DNA of 64,000 bases from Chiridota heheva (Eukaryota > Echinodermata > Holothuroidea > Apodida > Chiridotidae): positions 726,001-790,000 of the forward strand of contig JAIGNY010002020.1 in the NCBI GenBank assembly GCA_020152595.1. The letters are read 5' to 3'. The notes under the pieces were generated by a model. It searched no databases and was not told the DNA's origin. It saw nothing but the letters and a program-made list of their open reading frames with translations. Of this stretch, positions 50,480 to 62,600 are shown in pieces (position 1 is the stretch's first letter; the number at the start of each line of letters is the position of its first letter). A program made the position numbers and the translations under genes.

Positions 50480-52040
50480 AATAATTAAGTCATGCAAACG
50501 TATTGTTCAGATGTTACGATAAAGTTTCATGGTTTCTAATTCAGTAATTCCAATACTTGAAACATACAAAATAAAACAAAGATATTATTTTTGATAACAT
50601 TTGAATTTTTAAAATGTTTCGCGCCTAAAAGCCTAGTCTGCTAGTTGAAATGTCTATTTTTCCTATATTTGAAAAAAACGTGATTTTGAGCTTATGCAAT
50701 GACTAGAACATCTGGACATTGAGGCTTGAAATTGCAGCGTTCATTACACATTAAGTGTTTTATCTGAGATTTTGCCGCACGGGTATGATGTTTCCTTACA
50801 TGCAATCATCTTTGTGTCCATTTCACTTTTTAGGGCTATGTTGGTTTTTGTCTATTTGTGTGAATTTTGCGTTCAAAAGTTACATTAAAAATCCGAACCC
50901 GCTCGCTTTTGTCAGCTTAGAACAACCCACCTCTTAGTTAAAGGTGAGTGATATGGTAAATTGTGTTCCTTTACATTTTTGTACTTCGTGCAACTATGTT
51001 AAATGGAGATCATTAAAATATTTTTATGGCGACAAAGTTAAATAAATAGTTACGCCAACTTTAAAGAAAATCTAAAGCTTGGTCTGGATTACTTCTAACG
51101 AGCAGATTCACTTACAGCCATCAATTCTGATTATTAACCTTCAGTCTCTCAGTCAGTGCTTTGATGACAAAGAAGAGTTGTCAGCGGTGAAAGTTTTCGT
51201 TTATCAGGTATTTAGTATATTTAGGCGCTCTATCAGACGAACTGTTGTAAAGCATTACGTTTCTCATCCTACAATCATATGTGTGTTTGTGTAATAAAAT
51301 TTCGTTTTGATTGGAACTGATCCACGGACCTTTAAAACCAGCAGTAGATAATTATAAGCAATGTCTCGTTATGCGAGTAATGATTAATATGAGAAATTCC
51401 ACACGTCCCCTTGATTTGTGATTGGCACAATAAGGAACAATATATAAAACCAAAAACGATATTGAAACTATTGTCAGGTCATTAAGAAGGAAGTTCGCCC
51501 AAATGCGACGCCTGATGATAAAAGTGCGAAATAATTGAGTCATTCACAAGTTTCCAAACATCAGAAATATGCACATTATGATTTTCGAGCAGGATAATAG
51601 TTTTATTTTCCATTGCTGTTATGATGCAATATTGTTTTAATTACCTTAAGAGCTCACTTTATGTTATCTGTATTGATTTACATCATCATCATATAGGTAA
51701 CAGCAACATGCTTGCGGAAGTCACACGGTCTAGATTTTAAAGCTGAAGCGCTTTCAATACAGAATTAAGTACCCAGCGTACCCACACAACGAACAGACAT
51801 AAGATATTTTTTCTCGATTGTTTAGTACATTGGTAAAAATCGTATCATATTCCTGGAGAGGACATAAGGCGCAGCTGTTTCTAAGCATGACGGGATAAAA
51901 TAAAACTATGTGTATAAAAAAACTGATTAAATTAACCATTTAGCAGTCCCGTTTTCATATCAAAGTTGATATGAATATGCATGAAACCGAATGTTAGACT
52001 GCTTTAATCATTTCACTCGAGTACTCTTGTACTCCCATGG
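50480..52040. other. No gene recognised
   Basis: AT-rich. The small frames at 50755-50937 and 51079-51294 lack recognisable motifs and clear splice signals. Confidence 0.4.
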
Positions 52041-52048
52041 GCGGCTCG

Positions 52049-52304
52049 CCATAGGAGTAAGGTGCCATAGGAGTAAGGTGCCATAGGAGTAAGGTGCCAT
52101 AGGAGTAAGGTACCATAGGAGTAAGGTGCCATAGGAGTAAGGTGCCATAGGAGTAAGGTGCCATAGGAGTAAGGTGCCATAGGAGTAAGGTGCCATAGGA
52201 GTAAGGTGCCATAGGAGTAAGGTGCCATAGGAGTAAGGTGCCATAGGAGTAAGGTGCCATAGGAGTAAGGTGCCATAGGAGTAAGGTGCCATAGGAGTAA
52301 GGTG
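52049..52304 (-). repeat. 16-bp minisatellite, exactly 16 copies
   Basis: The unit CCATAGGAGTAAGGTG is repeated 16 times with almost no variation (one unit has GGTACC). Because 16 is not a multiple of 3 and the minus strand of the unit has no stop in any frame, all three minus frames stay open and encode cyclic versions of the same 16-residue peptide (APYSYGTLLLWHLTPM). The homogeneity indicates recent expansion. Confidence 0.97.
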
Positions 52305-52319
52305 CACTTGGCCCCAAAG

Positions 52320-54240
52320 ATTTCCTGTCTTTGCGTAAAAATATGTTTGGCTAGGTGTATACAAGAAAACAATCATTCAATAATTTCCAGTTGAAAGTTT
52401 CTCGGAAATATAGCCTTAATCAGGTAATGTTCACTTTGTCTATGATATGGAAATAATAGAAAAACTGCACCACTATACATACATGCAGGATTCTTCCTGC
52501 ATATGAAAGGTTAAAATTAAGAGATTACCTGACACGATTTGTATTTTTTCGCTCGGTGCATGCAGTAATACCTTTATTAACGTCCCTTAACTTTGCATAT
52601 GAAAGACGAGCGTATACTGTAGATGAAGAGAATAAAGAATTTTGAAGATTAGGATTCTATACTTTTTGTTTGTTTGAAGATGATAACAAAAAAACTTCAT
52701 GATTTACTTGACGTATAGAGTGAAAGTCAAGCCTACTTAAATTCAAGCTATCGGCGCCACCACCACATGACCACAACGGATGATTTTAGTTGATGAAAAT
52801 TTCATCAAAAATTAGACTTATTGCAATTCCCTGATCAGTGTTACTTACTTCCCAGGTGCACTTTTTTCCGAAGATTTTTGGCATTTTTTGTTGATAGTTT
52901 TTCTATAAAGTTTAATTAATTACGTTAATTACTCAGAAACGGGAGAATTTAAAATCTAGATTTTAACTTTGCGTTTTTGACTGTTTTTATAAAATAGTTT
53001 TAAGCCCGTGTTTACCATTATCGACAAGTTTTACTTCCTGCATGATATATGCATGGCGGGAATACTAAATTGTTAGAAAAATTCGTGGCTGACATTAAAC
53101 ATTTTAGTAGTACGTGCGAATGATCTGATAAGGAGGTAAAACCAAGGGTTGCAGCCAGAATGAAATGTCAGGGGTGAAGGGAGGAGAAGGGGGAGCCAAA
53201 CCAAACCAGGGATGATGTTAAAACGTGTTTTATTATGTGAGCAGTGTTGTCATCATTATTGGAACACATCTGCATATTTTCGGTACTCCTAATCGGCGTT
53301 TGACGTCTTGGTGGTGTACTTATGTTATGCATTGAGCAGCTCTGCTGAATGTATCAAGTCCTAAGGGTTACCGTATCATCTTTATTTGGGATTCACAGTT
53401 CGTCTTCTCCACAGCTTCGAATTGTCCACATTTTTGCTCCTTCTCGAATATGACTAACAAATACGACTAAACAATATATTCAAATTTCAACATTTTATTT
53501 TTCTTCACTTGCTTCAACACGTATCTGATCGTCAAGATATATTACTTGCTGATATATAACAAAATACATACTAAATTTTCACTAAATTGATTATATCGCA
53601 CAGTAAACAACGTCTACATTCTTAGTTCAAATTCAAATCACAATACATTTTCGTCTTTTCCTGTTCAAAACTTCTTCCTGTCCTTAAATTATTTTAAAGT
53701 CTCTTTTTTTAAGAACAAGTATCTGATTCTTAAAACTTAAGTCACCATTTTGGGCTCAGCCAATCAGAATAATACACACCCAGCTAATCGACATAAGCGT
53801 ACTCAACTTTAAACCAATCATTGATCTAGTTTGAATAAGTTCAGACCAGGTGCATGTTTTCTGAGAACGATCTAAAAAATAGGACTGCTATTGTTTCGTT
53901 AAGCTAATTGGCCTGACTATGAAACAAGATACAAGATAACATTTACCGTGAGCATTCAATCACTTCGGGACTCACAGCTAGACTACTGCAGTACTGGGGC
54001 TCGATAGCGGACAGTGTTAACGTCTTAAAGATATAGACTGAAACACTGAAATTGCGATGTTTAAAGGGGAATTTGCATGCTTTGCAATATACGACAGTGG
54101 GACAATGGTACATAGTCTTCTTGTCTTAGAAAGCGAAGAGCAGTAGGTACGCCCTGGAAGGATTTCACATGCTTTCTTTTGATTAGGAAATTATGAACAT
54201 AGGCCCCCTAATATTAAAGGAAAATGTGATAAAATCATTG
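52320..54240. other. No gene recognised
   Basis: AT-rich intergenic sequence without repeats or frames that I can support. Confidence 0.4.
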
Positions 54241-54575
54241 AGATTTTGGGTAAGATTTGGCAATACTTACCGAAAATGAAGGATATTTTTCAAAACTTGA
54301 ATTATTCCCCAAAATTGAAAAACATTTTCTAAATAATAAGAAATTTCCCCGAAAATTGAAGAACATTTACCGAAAACACATGGGGCTTCGCTTTGGACTC
54401 AACGCCGTCATTACCCTATATCAAAAATACCTCTCGCCGGTCAAGGTTGGCTTCCCCAAACAAAAATCCTGGCTATGCCAGTGGGAGGAGGTGCGAAGGG
54501 CGCGTTCCCCCTCACCCTCCCCCCCCCCCCACTCACCCACACACACACACACTGACCGCCAACGTACACAAATCT
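54240..54575. repeat. Degenerate 20-21-bp repeats, then C-rich/CA stretch
   Basis: 54270-54375 contains CCGAAAATGAAGGATATTTT, CCCCAAAATTGAAAAACATT type units. 54505-54555 is C-rich followed by (CA)n. GGCTATGCCAGTGGGAGGAG near 54474 resembles the GTGGCGTAGCC repeat end. Confidence 0.5.
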
Positions 54576-55099
54576 CATAATACCCCCAATAATTCATGTG
54601 AAATTGGAAAATTTTACTGTGAAACGAGCCATCATGGAAAATTCGAGCTACGTACTGGACTGTGTATTATTAACATAATACACATCGCATATTGGCATAA
54701 CCATTCCTCCCTCTCGTTTGGATATATACATTTCCTTCATCAATTATGTTCGTATGAAGATCATGCATGACCAGGTGACAGAAAGTGCCCGTGTTTGAAA
54801 AGCAGATCTTTTGAGGAGCCGAAAATTTAGTCTACGAAAAAATAATACCTATCTAAAGCTCATACCAGGGGGACCAAAGCCCCAGGGGCCGGGTTCGTAA
54901 GCACGGGGGATTTTGGGGGCAACGCTCTCCACAAATATTTCTGCCACCCAAACTGATGAAAGCAAAAATTTGTAACATGCATGAATAAATTGTAATAGCC
55001 CTAAAATTTTGTTTAAATCCCCCACTTACTCAACAAACCTTAATTTACATCATGATATTATGATGATATTATTTGTCAATAAATAATGAAATATGCTAA

Positions 55100-55430
55100 A
55101 GTTAATATAGAACATAAATTAAGAGAAAATACCATGCCCCCAATCAATTCACTTCCCATCCAAAATAGATAATAATAATAATGATTGTGAATGAATGAAT
55201 TAATGAACGAATGAGAATGAATGAATGAATGAATGAATGAATGAATGCTTAAATCAATCAATCAATTAATCAATCAACCCACCCACCCACCCTTTTTCTT
55301 ACCCACCCGCCCTCCCACCCACAGAAATTAAGAAAAATACCATGCCCTCAATCAATTCACTTGCCCCCGCAAAATAAATAATAATGATAATATTGAATGA
55401 ATGAATGATTGAATCAATCAATCAACCCAC
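55100..55430. repeat. Tandem duplication of about 200 bp containing (GAAT)n and (AATC)n
   Basis: ATACCATGCCCCCAATCAAT, TCACTTCCC near 55128 and ATACCATGCCCTCAATCAAT, TCACTTGCC near 55338 start two similar units. Each runs through AATAATAATGAT, a GAATGAATGAAT stretch, AATCAATCAATC and CCCACCCACC. Confidence 0.8.
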
Positions 55431-55940
55431 CCACTTACCCGCCCTCCCTTCCGCCCGCCCTTCGTCCCGCCCTTCGTCCCGCCCTTCCTCCCGCCCACCC
55501 GCCCGCCCCTTTTTCGCCCGCCCCTCCCCCTTCTCGCCCGCCCGCCCTTTCGCCTGCCCGCTCTCCCTCCCGCTCGCCCTCTCTGCCGCCCGCCATCCCT
55601 CCCTCCCGCCTGCCCTTCCTCCTGTCCGCCCTCCCCTCCATTTTGCCGCACTCTCTCACGCCCGCCCTCCCAACCCACCCGCTCTATCTTTCTTCCGCCC
55701 GCACTCCCTCACGCCCGCCCTCCCAACCCACCCGCTTTTCCAACCCACCCACCCGCTTTTCCAACCCACCCACCCTTCCAATCCACCCGCCCTCCCAACC
55801 CACCTGCCCTCCCAACCCACGACTTTCCAACCCACCGCCCTTCCAACCCACCCGCCGTCCCAACCCACCCGCCGTCGCAACCCACCCGCCCTCCCAACCC
55901 ACTTGCCCTCCCAACCCATCCGCCCTTCCAACCAACCCAC
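55431..55940 (+). repeat. C-rich tract of CCGCCC, CCTCCC and CCAACCCACC units
   Basis: The 5' half is CCGCCCGCCC/CGTCCCGCCCTT-rich; the 3' half is made of 12-15-bp units such as CCAACCCACCCGCCCTC. Proline-rich (plus) and glycine/arginine-rich (minus) frames are artefacts of this composition. It ends at about 55940 in AACCAACCAACC. Confidence 0.9.
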
Positions 55941-56439
55941 CAACCAACCAACCCAATAAATAAATACAAATATAAAGCTGGCTACGGGACCGCAGGTGGC
56001 ACTGCCCCAGTCGATTGAATCCCTTAAAAATATTTAAAACCATTGCTCGAATTTGTCCCAAGTGAGACTGCTGCTTCCAAGTGAGATATGCCCCTAAATT
56101 GTGATGCTGGCTACTTTTACACTAAGCAGAACTTGAGGAGTTGATATAATATGTAAATAATTTCCAGTCTGCACTCATTACATTGTCGGCATTGAGAAGG
56201 AAATCAAATAGAAAATATCAACATAGAACAAAAATTCACCGTCCTGCAAGTTATGAATACTGCTATCAATACGAGCTTATATCCTGATGAGTTTAGGTGT
56301 ACGTCAGCGCTATCTTTGGACGACATTCAATGTATTGAACAGTTCACTCTAGCATTCTAGGAGATAGTGGCTTTACTTTTTGATAAGGATATATTGCCAA
56401 ACTTATGCTATAAAAAGGTTGGTGAATAAAAACAGAGCT

Positions 56440-56780
56440 AATGATCCCACTTCTGACATTTTGCCCACTTTTTTGACAATTTTTTTTACCATATTTGGAC
56501 AAAATAATCAAAATTTGACGTCTTGGATTTTAACAAGTTTATCCTCTGCAAAATGGGTCTTAGTGACTCCATTTATGACATGCTGGCCACTTTGTTTACA
56601 CACTGGTTATTTGATTTATGATTAGGGATCAATAAGACCACGAAATATCTCAATTTTTAAAATATGGTAAGCCTAAAACTGGTCATTTTGGGCCAAAATG
56701 CCATACAGTCATAGGTGGGGTCAATAATTTGGTATCAGCACTTTCTTTTACATAGAAAAAGTTTACCCCTCCTCTTTACC
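56440..56780 (+). repeat. Diverged copies of the 24.3-kb GTCAATAAGAC repeat
   Basis: ATGACATGCTGGCCACTTTG, AGGGATCAATAAGACCACGA and TTTGGTATCAGCACTTTCTT resemble 24330-24625 in the same orientation. Confidence 0.45.
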
Positions 56781-57099
56781 TACGCTAATAGCTCAGGGCC
56801 GCGGAGCAATTTCTGAAGTAGATAGGGATGGAGGGGGCTGAAGAAGTAAATGGCGAAAATATAAGTGCCCATCACATTCACATAAAAAACCTGTACACTA
56901 ACTTCCAAACATAGTCTTAGGAAAAGGCACTTCCAGTGGCGTATTCAGTGCGGGGTCAGAGAAAGAAGGGGAAGGGGAGGGGGTGGGGCGGGGAAAGCTT
57001 CTCCATGGCAAAATTCTGCACGTAAAACTGTAAAATGTAATACCAGTATATAATATGCTATGCTTATTAAGGAAATAAACTGTAAAACAGAATATATAT

Positions 57100-58900
57100 C
57101 TTCAATTTTCGGAAGATTTCTTAAATTTTCGGAAAAACTCTTAAACTCTTGGGATATTTTGTTTGACTTTACGGGCAATTTTCTGCAATTTTCGGTCAAT
57201 TTCAGGTCAATTTTCTTATATTTTTGTTCATGTTTCTTCGTTTTGGGGATAATTTTCTTCTATTTCCTGGTAATTTCTTTCATTTTCAGATTTTCGGGCA
57301 ATTTTCTTCGATCATTTTGGATAAATTTTTTTCGATTTTAGTCCAATTTTTCCCTGCACCGTAAACTAAATACCCCACTGGGCAAGTCACAAATGAAAAA
57401 ATAGCACTGGCATATTAAGTTGTATCACTAACGTTGCTGCTAATCGGAAAATCTCCCTCAAATTTCGAGAAATTTCCTTTATTTAAGTTATTTTTGCCAA
57501 ATTTTACTTCAATTTTAACTTTATTTTCTAGAAATTTTCATCGATTTTGGCGAAATTTCGTGTAGAATTTTTTGATGAAATTTTGGGACATTTGTTGACA
57601 ATTTTGACCAAAATTTCAATAGTTTTACTAAAGTTTTAGTTTTACTAAAGTTTGTTCATTTTTGGCAAATTTCATCAATTATCGAAATATTTCATTCATT
57701 TTCGAGAAATTTCCTTTATTTAAGTTATTTTTACCTTATTTTATTTCAATTTTAACTTTATTTTCTGGAAATCTTCTTCAATTTTGGCGAAATTTCGTGT
57801 AGAAATTTTTGAGGAAATTTTTGGGACATTTGTTAACAATTTTGACCAAAATTTTATTATAATTTTACTAAATTTTCCTTCAATTTTTAGTGAACTATTT
57901 TTCAATTTTTGGGAAAGTTCGTTCATTTTTGCAAATTTCATCAATTATTGGGAGTTTGATTCATTTTCAAGAAATTTCCTTTATTTAAGTTATTTTGCCA
58001 AATTTTACTTCAATTTTAACTTTATATTCTGAAAATTTTCTTCAATTTTAGCGAAATTTCGTGTAAAATTTTTTGAGAAATTCTTGGGACATTTATTGAC
58101 AATTTTGACTAAAATTTCAATAATTTTACTAAATTTTTCTTCAATTTTCGGTGAACTATTTTTCAATTTTGGGGAAAGTTCATTCATTTTTGGAAAATTT
58201 CATCAATTATCAGGAAATTTTATTCATTTTCGAGAAATTTCCTTTATTTAAGTTATTTTTGCTGAATTTCACTTCAATTTTAACTTTATTTTCCGGATAT
58301 TTTCTTCGATTTTATTATGATTATGTAGATGCTTATATAGCGCTTATATTGAGAACAAAACTAAGCGCTTTACATTATTGGGTAAAAAGGTGTGTTTTCA
58401 ATTGCTTTTTGAAATTGATAATGTTACTTGCAGATCTGATGTGGACAGGCAGCTCATTCCAGAGAGATGATCCAGTGACAGCAAAGTTGTAACGACTAAC
58501 TTGTTTGCTGCCATACTGTCTCCTTATCAGTTTTAGCAAACTTTCTTTAATTTTGTGGAAATTTTTGTTTATTTTGGGACATTTGTTGACAATTTTGACC
58601 TATATTTCAATAATTTTACCATATTTTCCTTCAATTTTCCTTAATTTTTAGACAATTTCTTTGATTTTGTGCAAATTTTAGTCAATTTTTGGCACATTTG
58701 TTGACAAATTTTAGCGAATTTCAGCGAAATTTCGTTCAATTTTTAGGCCTTTTTCTAAAAATTTGGGTAAACTGTTTGTCCATTTGGGGGGAAAATTCGT
58801 TCAATTATTGGCAATTTTCTTCAATTTTCAGGAAATTTCTATTATCTTAAAGCAATTTTCTTTGAATTTGAGGAATTTGTTGATTTTCGGGAAATTTGTT
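57100..58900. repeat. AT-rich degenerate repeats with a 240-265-bp higher-order tandem
   Basis: GAGAAATTTCCTTTATTTAA, GTTATTTTTGCC begins units near 57467, 57703, 57969 and 58231. Each continues with TTCAATTTTAACTTTATTTT, then GCGAAATTTCGTGTAGAA, then GGGACATTTGTTGACAATTT. Flanking 57100-57350 and 58540-58900 are looser TTTTCGGGCAATTTTCTTC repeats. Frames here (Phe/Ile/Asn-rich) are artefacts. Confidence 0.85.
58315..58520 (+). repeat. Dispersed repeat with GCTTATATAGCGC motif
   Basis: GATGCTTATATAGCGCTTAT, AACTAAGCGCTTTACATTAT, GGCAGCTCATTCCAGAGAGA and GTTGTAACGACTAACTTG are typical words of a repeat common in invertebrate genomes. It interrupts the 57-58.9-kb AT-rich array. Confidence 0.6.
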
Positions 58901-59099
58901 GACAAAATTTTTAAAAAAAATTAACCAAATCATCATGTCCCTTCAATTTGACCTGTTTACCAATTATTTCAATTTCCATATTAATAAATTCCCAATTTTA
59001 AGGTGAAATCCTCTCAGGCCAATGCCATACTCAATTTTTGTATTTTTGCACAGCAGAAAAGTGTGCTAAAGCCCCCAGTCTCCTCAGTCCCTGTAGCAC

Positions 59100-59140
59100 T
59101 TGCGTTCTTTATTCCTTTATCAACATTTCCAAATAAAAAG
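59100..59140 (+). other. Probable non-coding 5' exon of sulfotransferase-like gene copy 2 (3' end only)
   Basis: TTATTCCTTTATCAACATTT, CCAAATAAAAAG ends at a GTAAGGAC donor (GT at 59141), matching the segment upstream of copy 1. The next acceptor is TATACTTTTACAG at 59651-59663. Confidence 0.5.
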
Positions 59141-59682
59141 GTAAGGACAAGAAAGACAGCACAATAATCTTGGAAATGGTTAGATATCGGCTTATTAGCA
59201 AAATGTATCATATCCTCATAATCATATTCGCTTCACAAGTAGTCTCGCACAGTCTGGTTTCGTTTTTAAAAATGATGCCAATCTGACATCTGTCTGTCTG
59301 TTGTTGTCTAATCATACAGTTATATCAATGTTCCGTTTGTTTTATGGACGATGTTGTAATTCAGGTTTTAGATTTATGTCAGTTTCTTGTCAAAATGTTC
59401 TGAACATGTTGAAACCATTACTGAATTAACAAGATTTGCCAGTGATATGTAAGTTAAGGACAAGGTCAACCCATGTATATGAATAAGAATATCAGTTAGA
59501 CACCTAACACGTTGTGGAAGTGCAATACGAACATTGACAGTACATACAGACATAAGGCAATAATTTGACCTGTAACCAAAAATACATCATATTTTCATCA
59601 TTCTCAGACTATTTTTTTTCGTGATATGATAAGCTTTAAAAATTATTGCATATACTTTTACAGTTCGAACAAGTCGGACAAT

Positions 59683-62600
59683 ATGGACGATGCAACGCAG
59701 ATTCCAAGAATTTTCCTTTGGTGTGTGCCAAGAACAGCGTCAACAGCTTTTACAAAGTGCATGGGATTTGTAGACGGAGCACAAATATGGTTTGAGCCTT
59801 ATTGTCAGAGCGCGATCAATTATGCCACATCTCACCCTGATATTCTCGCACAGTCCAAAGCGATTAGGAGCATGAGAGACCAATTAAAGGAAGCAAATGA
59901 CCAGGTCGCATCAGAAAGTAATGGCAATGTCGATGGAAATTTAATACCCGATGAATTGTTTACGTAAATTTAATTCAATTTCTTTCACTGTTTAATCGAT
60001 ACTGAACGTTTCATATTTCTTTTAAAAATCATTATTTTAATAATAATAATAATAATAACTAAATTTATTAAGCGCCGAAATCCAGAAAAAACATCTGTTC
60101 ACAAAATTAATTGTTCGAAAAATGTAGATCAAAAAGATAAGTTTTCAGTTGTCTTTTAAACTGTTAAATGATTCCAGTGTTGGAGAAAATCTCAGGTGGC
60201 TAGGCAGTGAATTCCAAAGCTTGGGTGCAGAGGCAGAAAAAGAAATATCACAAAAATGTTTTTTTGTTGTCGGCTGTAATAGTTGACAAGAGTCACCAGA
60301 ACGTAGGGTGCGACTCGGGGTATATCTTGAAATGAGATTGGAGAGATAAACTGGAGCTGTGCAATGAACAACAGATCGATAGGTAAAAAGGAGAATTTTG
60401 AAGATGATACGTTTTTCAACAGGTAGCCACTTTTACTAACTGATTAAAAACAATTCTCTATCATTATTTAGATAAGGTATAACATGTATTGTGCCCATTT
60501 TCATGTTTATATGTTGTGTACCCAATAATACCTCAGGATACCTCAGGATCTTCGTATGGGCGATAGCTCATTCGAGCCACTCCACTATATCTACACATCT
60601 GTCAGTCTGTAGTTGTTTAGTTCCAGTGTTCGGCAAAGTACTACAAACTGCTGTATAAGTGTGCTACTTAGTGGTGTAGCTAGGATTTGCATATGGCGGG
60701 AGGAAGGGGGAGGTTCATATGGGGGGATTGAAACGAACCGACAAGATATTTGGGGGGATTGAATTGAACCGACAAGATATTTAGTGGTGTAGTTGAGGTG
60801 AAACCGAAGTTGTCGGCATGGGCTCCAGGGGTCCGCTTAATGCCCATGGTGGGGTCGAGGGGAAAAATCCCTGGTAGGGGTCCAAGGGGCGTTGCCCCCA
60901 AAAGCTCTCGCAAAATTGACATTTCATGGGGAAAAAGTATGTCACAACGCATAGTAAGAAAGTATATTAAACAAGTCAAAATTCATGTCAAAGAGAGCTA
61001 TAATACACCATATATCAAACACAAAATCAAAGCGCTAAACCTGTCGGCGTGGGGTCGAGGGGCCCACTTAAGGGCCCCTGGTGGGGTCCAGAGGCGAAGC
61101 CCCGGTAGAAGTCGTGGGGGCGAAGCCCCCGGAAGATCTCGCAAAATTGACATTCCAAGGGCAAAAACGTATGTCACAACGCATAGTAAGAAGGTGTATT
61201 ATACAAGTCAAAATTCATGTCAAAGAGAGTTTAATACACCATATAGGTTAAATATTATTATTACCGAAAAAACCTTTTCTGAGAAAGTACTTTTTTGAAA
61301 TCTAAAAACCTAATAAGCACCTAGCATGTCAAAGCTTGTTGAATCGACGGCACCAATCTGAACCAACGGATTAAAATCTCCCCCTCCCCTCCCCTCTGGC
61401 TACGCCACTTGTGCTACTTCATTAGTCCAGTGCCTATGTCTCCAGATATCATTGGATAAAGTCACATAATTTGGCAAGCTGATGCATACCACGCAATTCT
61501 GAGTATTTCCTACAGAATCACTTATTCAGTTGCACATGGTGTCCTCTTGCTTTAGGGTCATGAAGATGAAGGAGTCAAGTGGTTACTTTGTTACCATAAA
61601 TACTTTTCAAAATGTTGAATACCTCGATCATCATCCTCGCCTATTTTCTGTATTTTAAAATGACAATGTATTTTGCAAGAGTATACACGACTATGGGAAA
61701 TGTGTATTACCAGCTGGTTGTGCACAATTCTCTCAGGGATTTCAACATCTTAAAGAAAATAGATTTCAACATATTTTAACTCGTTTGTTTCCTTAACTGT
61801 CCTCTATTGGATCGTACTTCCCCTTTAGAAAGGTGTGTGTGGGGGTGGGGATTACTTTTCCACCACAAAATAAGGGGACAGTGTTTTTCACGAAAAGATT
61901 GATTAATTACGTATAGAAAACTTGTTATCGAAAGGAAGGTTGCTTCTGACGATAATCCTGTACTTATGGCAAACAAAATGAAATTTGTCAATAATTTTGA
62001 ACTCTTATATAACCTACAGCGGATTTAAGGCAATTAGTAGATGTCAGATCATTAAGATGAAGTCTGTAGAAGGAGATGAAATTACCAATTTGCAACCAAT
62101 TTTGATAGGTTGCAGTGACAATTTAGTATACATTGTCTCCTGGTGTAACTAGGCATATTTCTTCGTTCCATAACTTACCATAAGTCTTGGGTGAACTTTA
62201 CTTTCCATTACTTTTTGTGTCATTATAGATTGCCATGGGTGAAGGAACAACTTGAGATGAAGGAGCCAGGTAAAAAATTCATCTTCATCAAAGATATGGC
62301 TCATGCAATACACGGACAGTATCAGTTCCTTCCGAAAGGGGTAAGAATGATTCATGATAGATTACCATTCTTACCTTACCATTGACCATTCTTATTTATA
62401 AGCAAGAGGAAAGAAAAGGAATAAGGATGGCAAAGAAAAGACATTTAGCTTCTAAGGATATATTCAGGATAAAGCCTGTTACAGTCCTGTCCTTAAACTT
62501 TTAAATGTTTAATCTTAGAAAAGTATTCCTCGGAAGTGATAATCGATATTTTATATTCATGAAAGGTCAGCAGGCCAGTGTCACATTGCGAAAGATGAGG

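Noticed and set aside
51994-52376. Three overlapping minus-strand ORFs of 107-122 codons
   Set aside because: All encode the same cyclic peptide of the 16-bp minisatellite; no start context, splice site or non-repeat domain supports a gene.
55405-55963. Two 184-codon proline-rich plus-strand ORFs and glycine-rich minus ORFs
   Set aside because: They arise from the C-rich simple repeat; frames overlap completely and lack any domain.
59626-59682. Longer N-terminus for copy 2 starting at 59626
   Set aside because: The extra residues would be read across the conserved acceptor and have no counterpart in copy 1.
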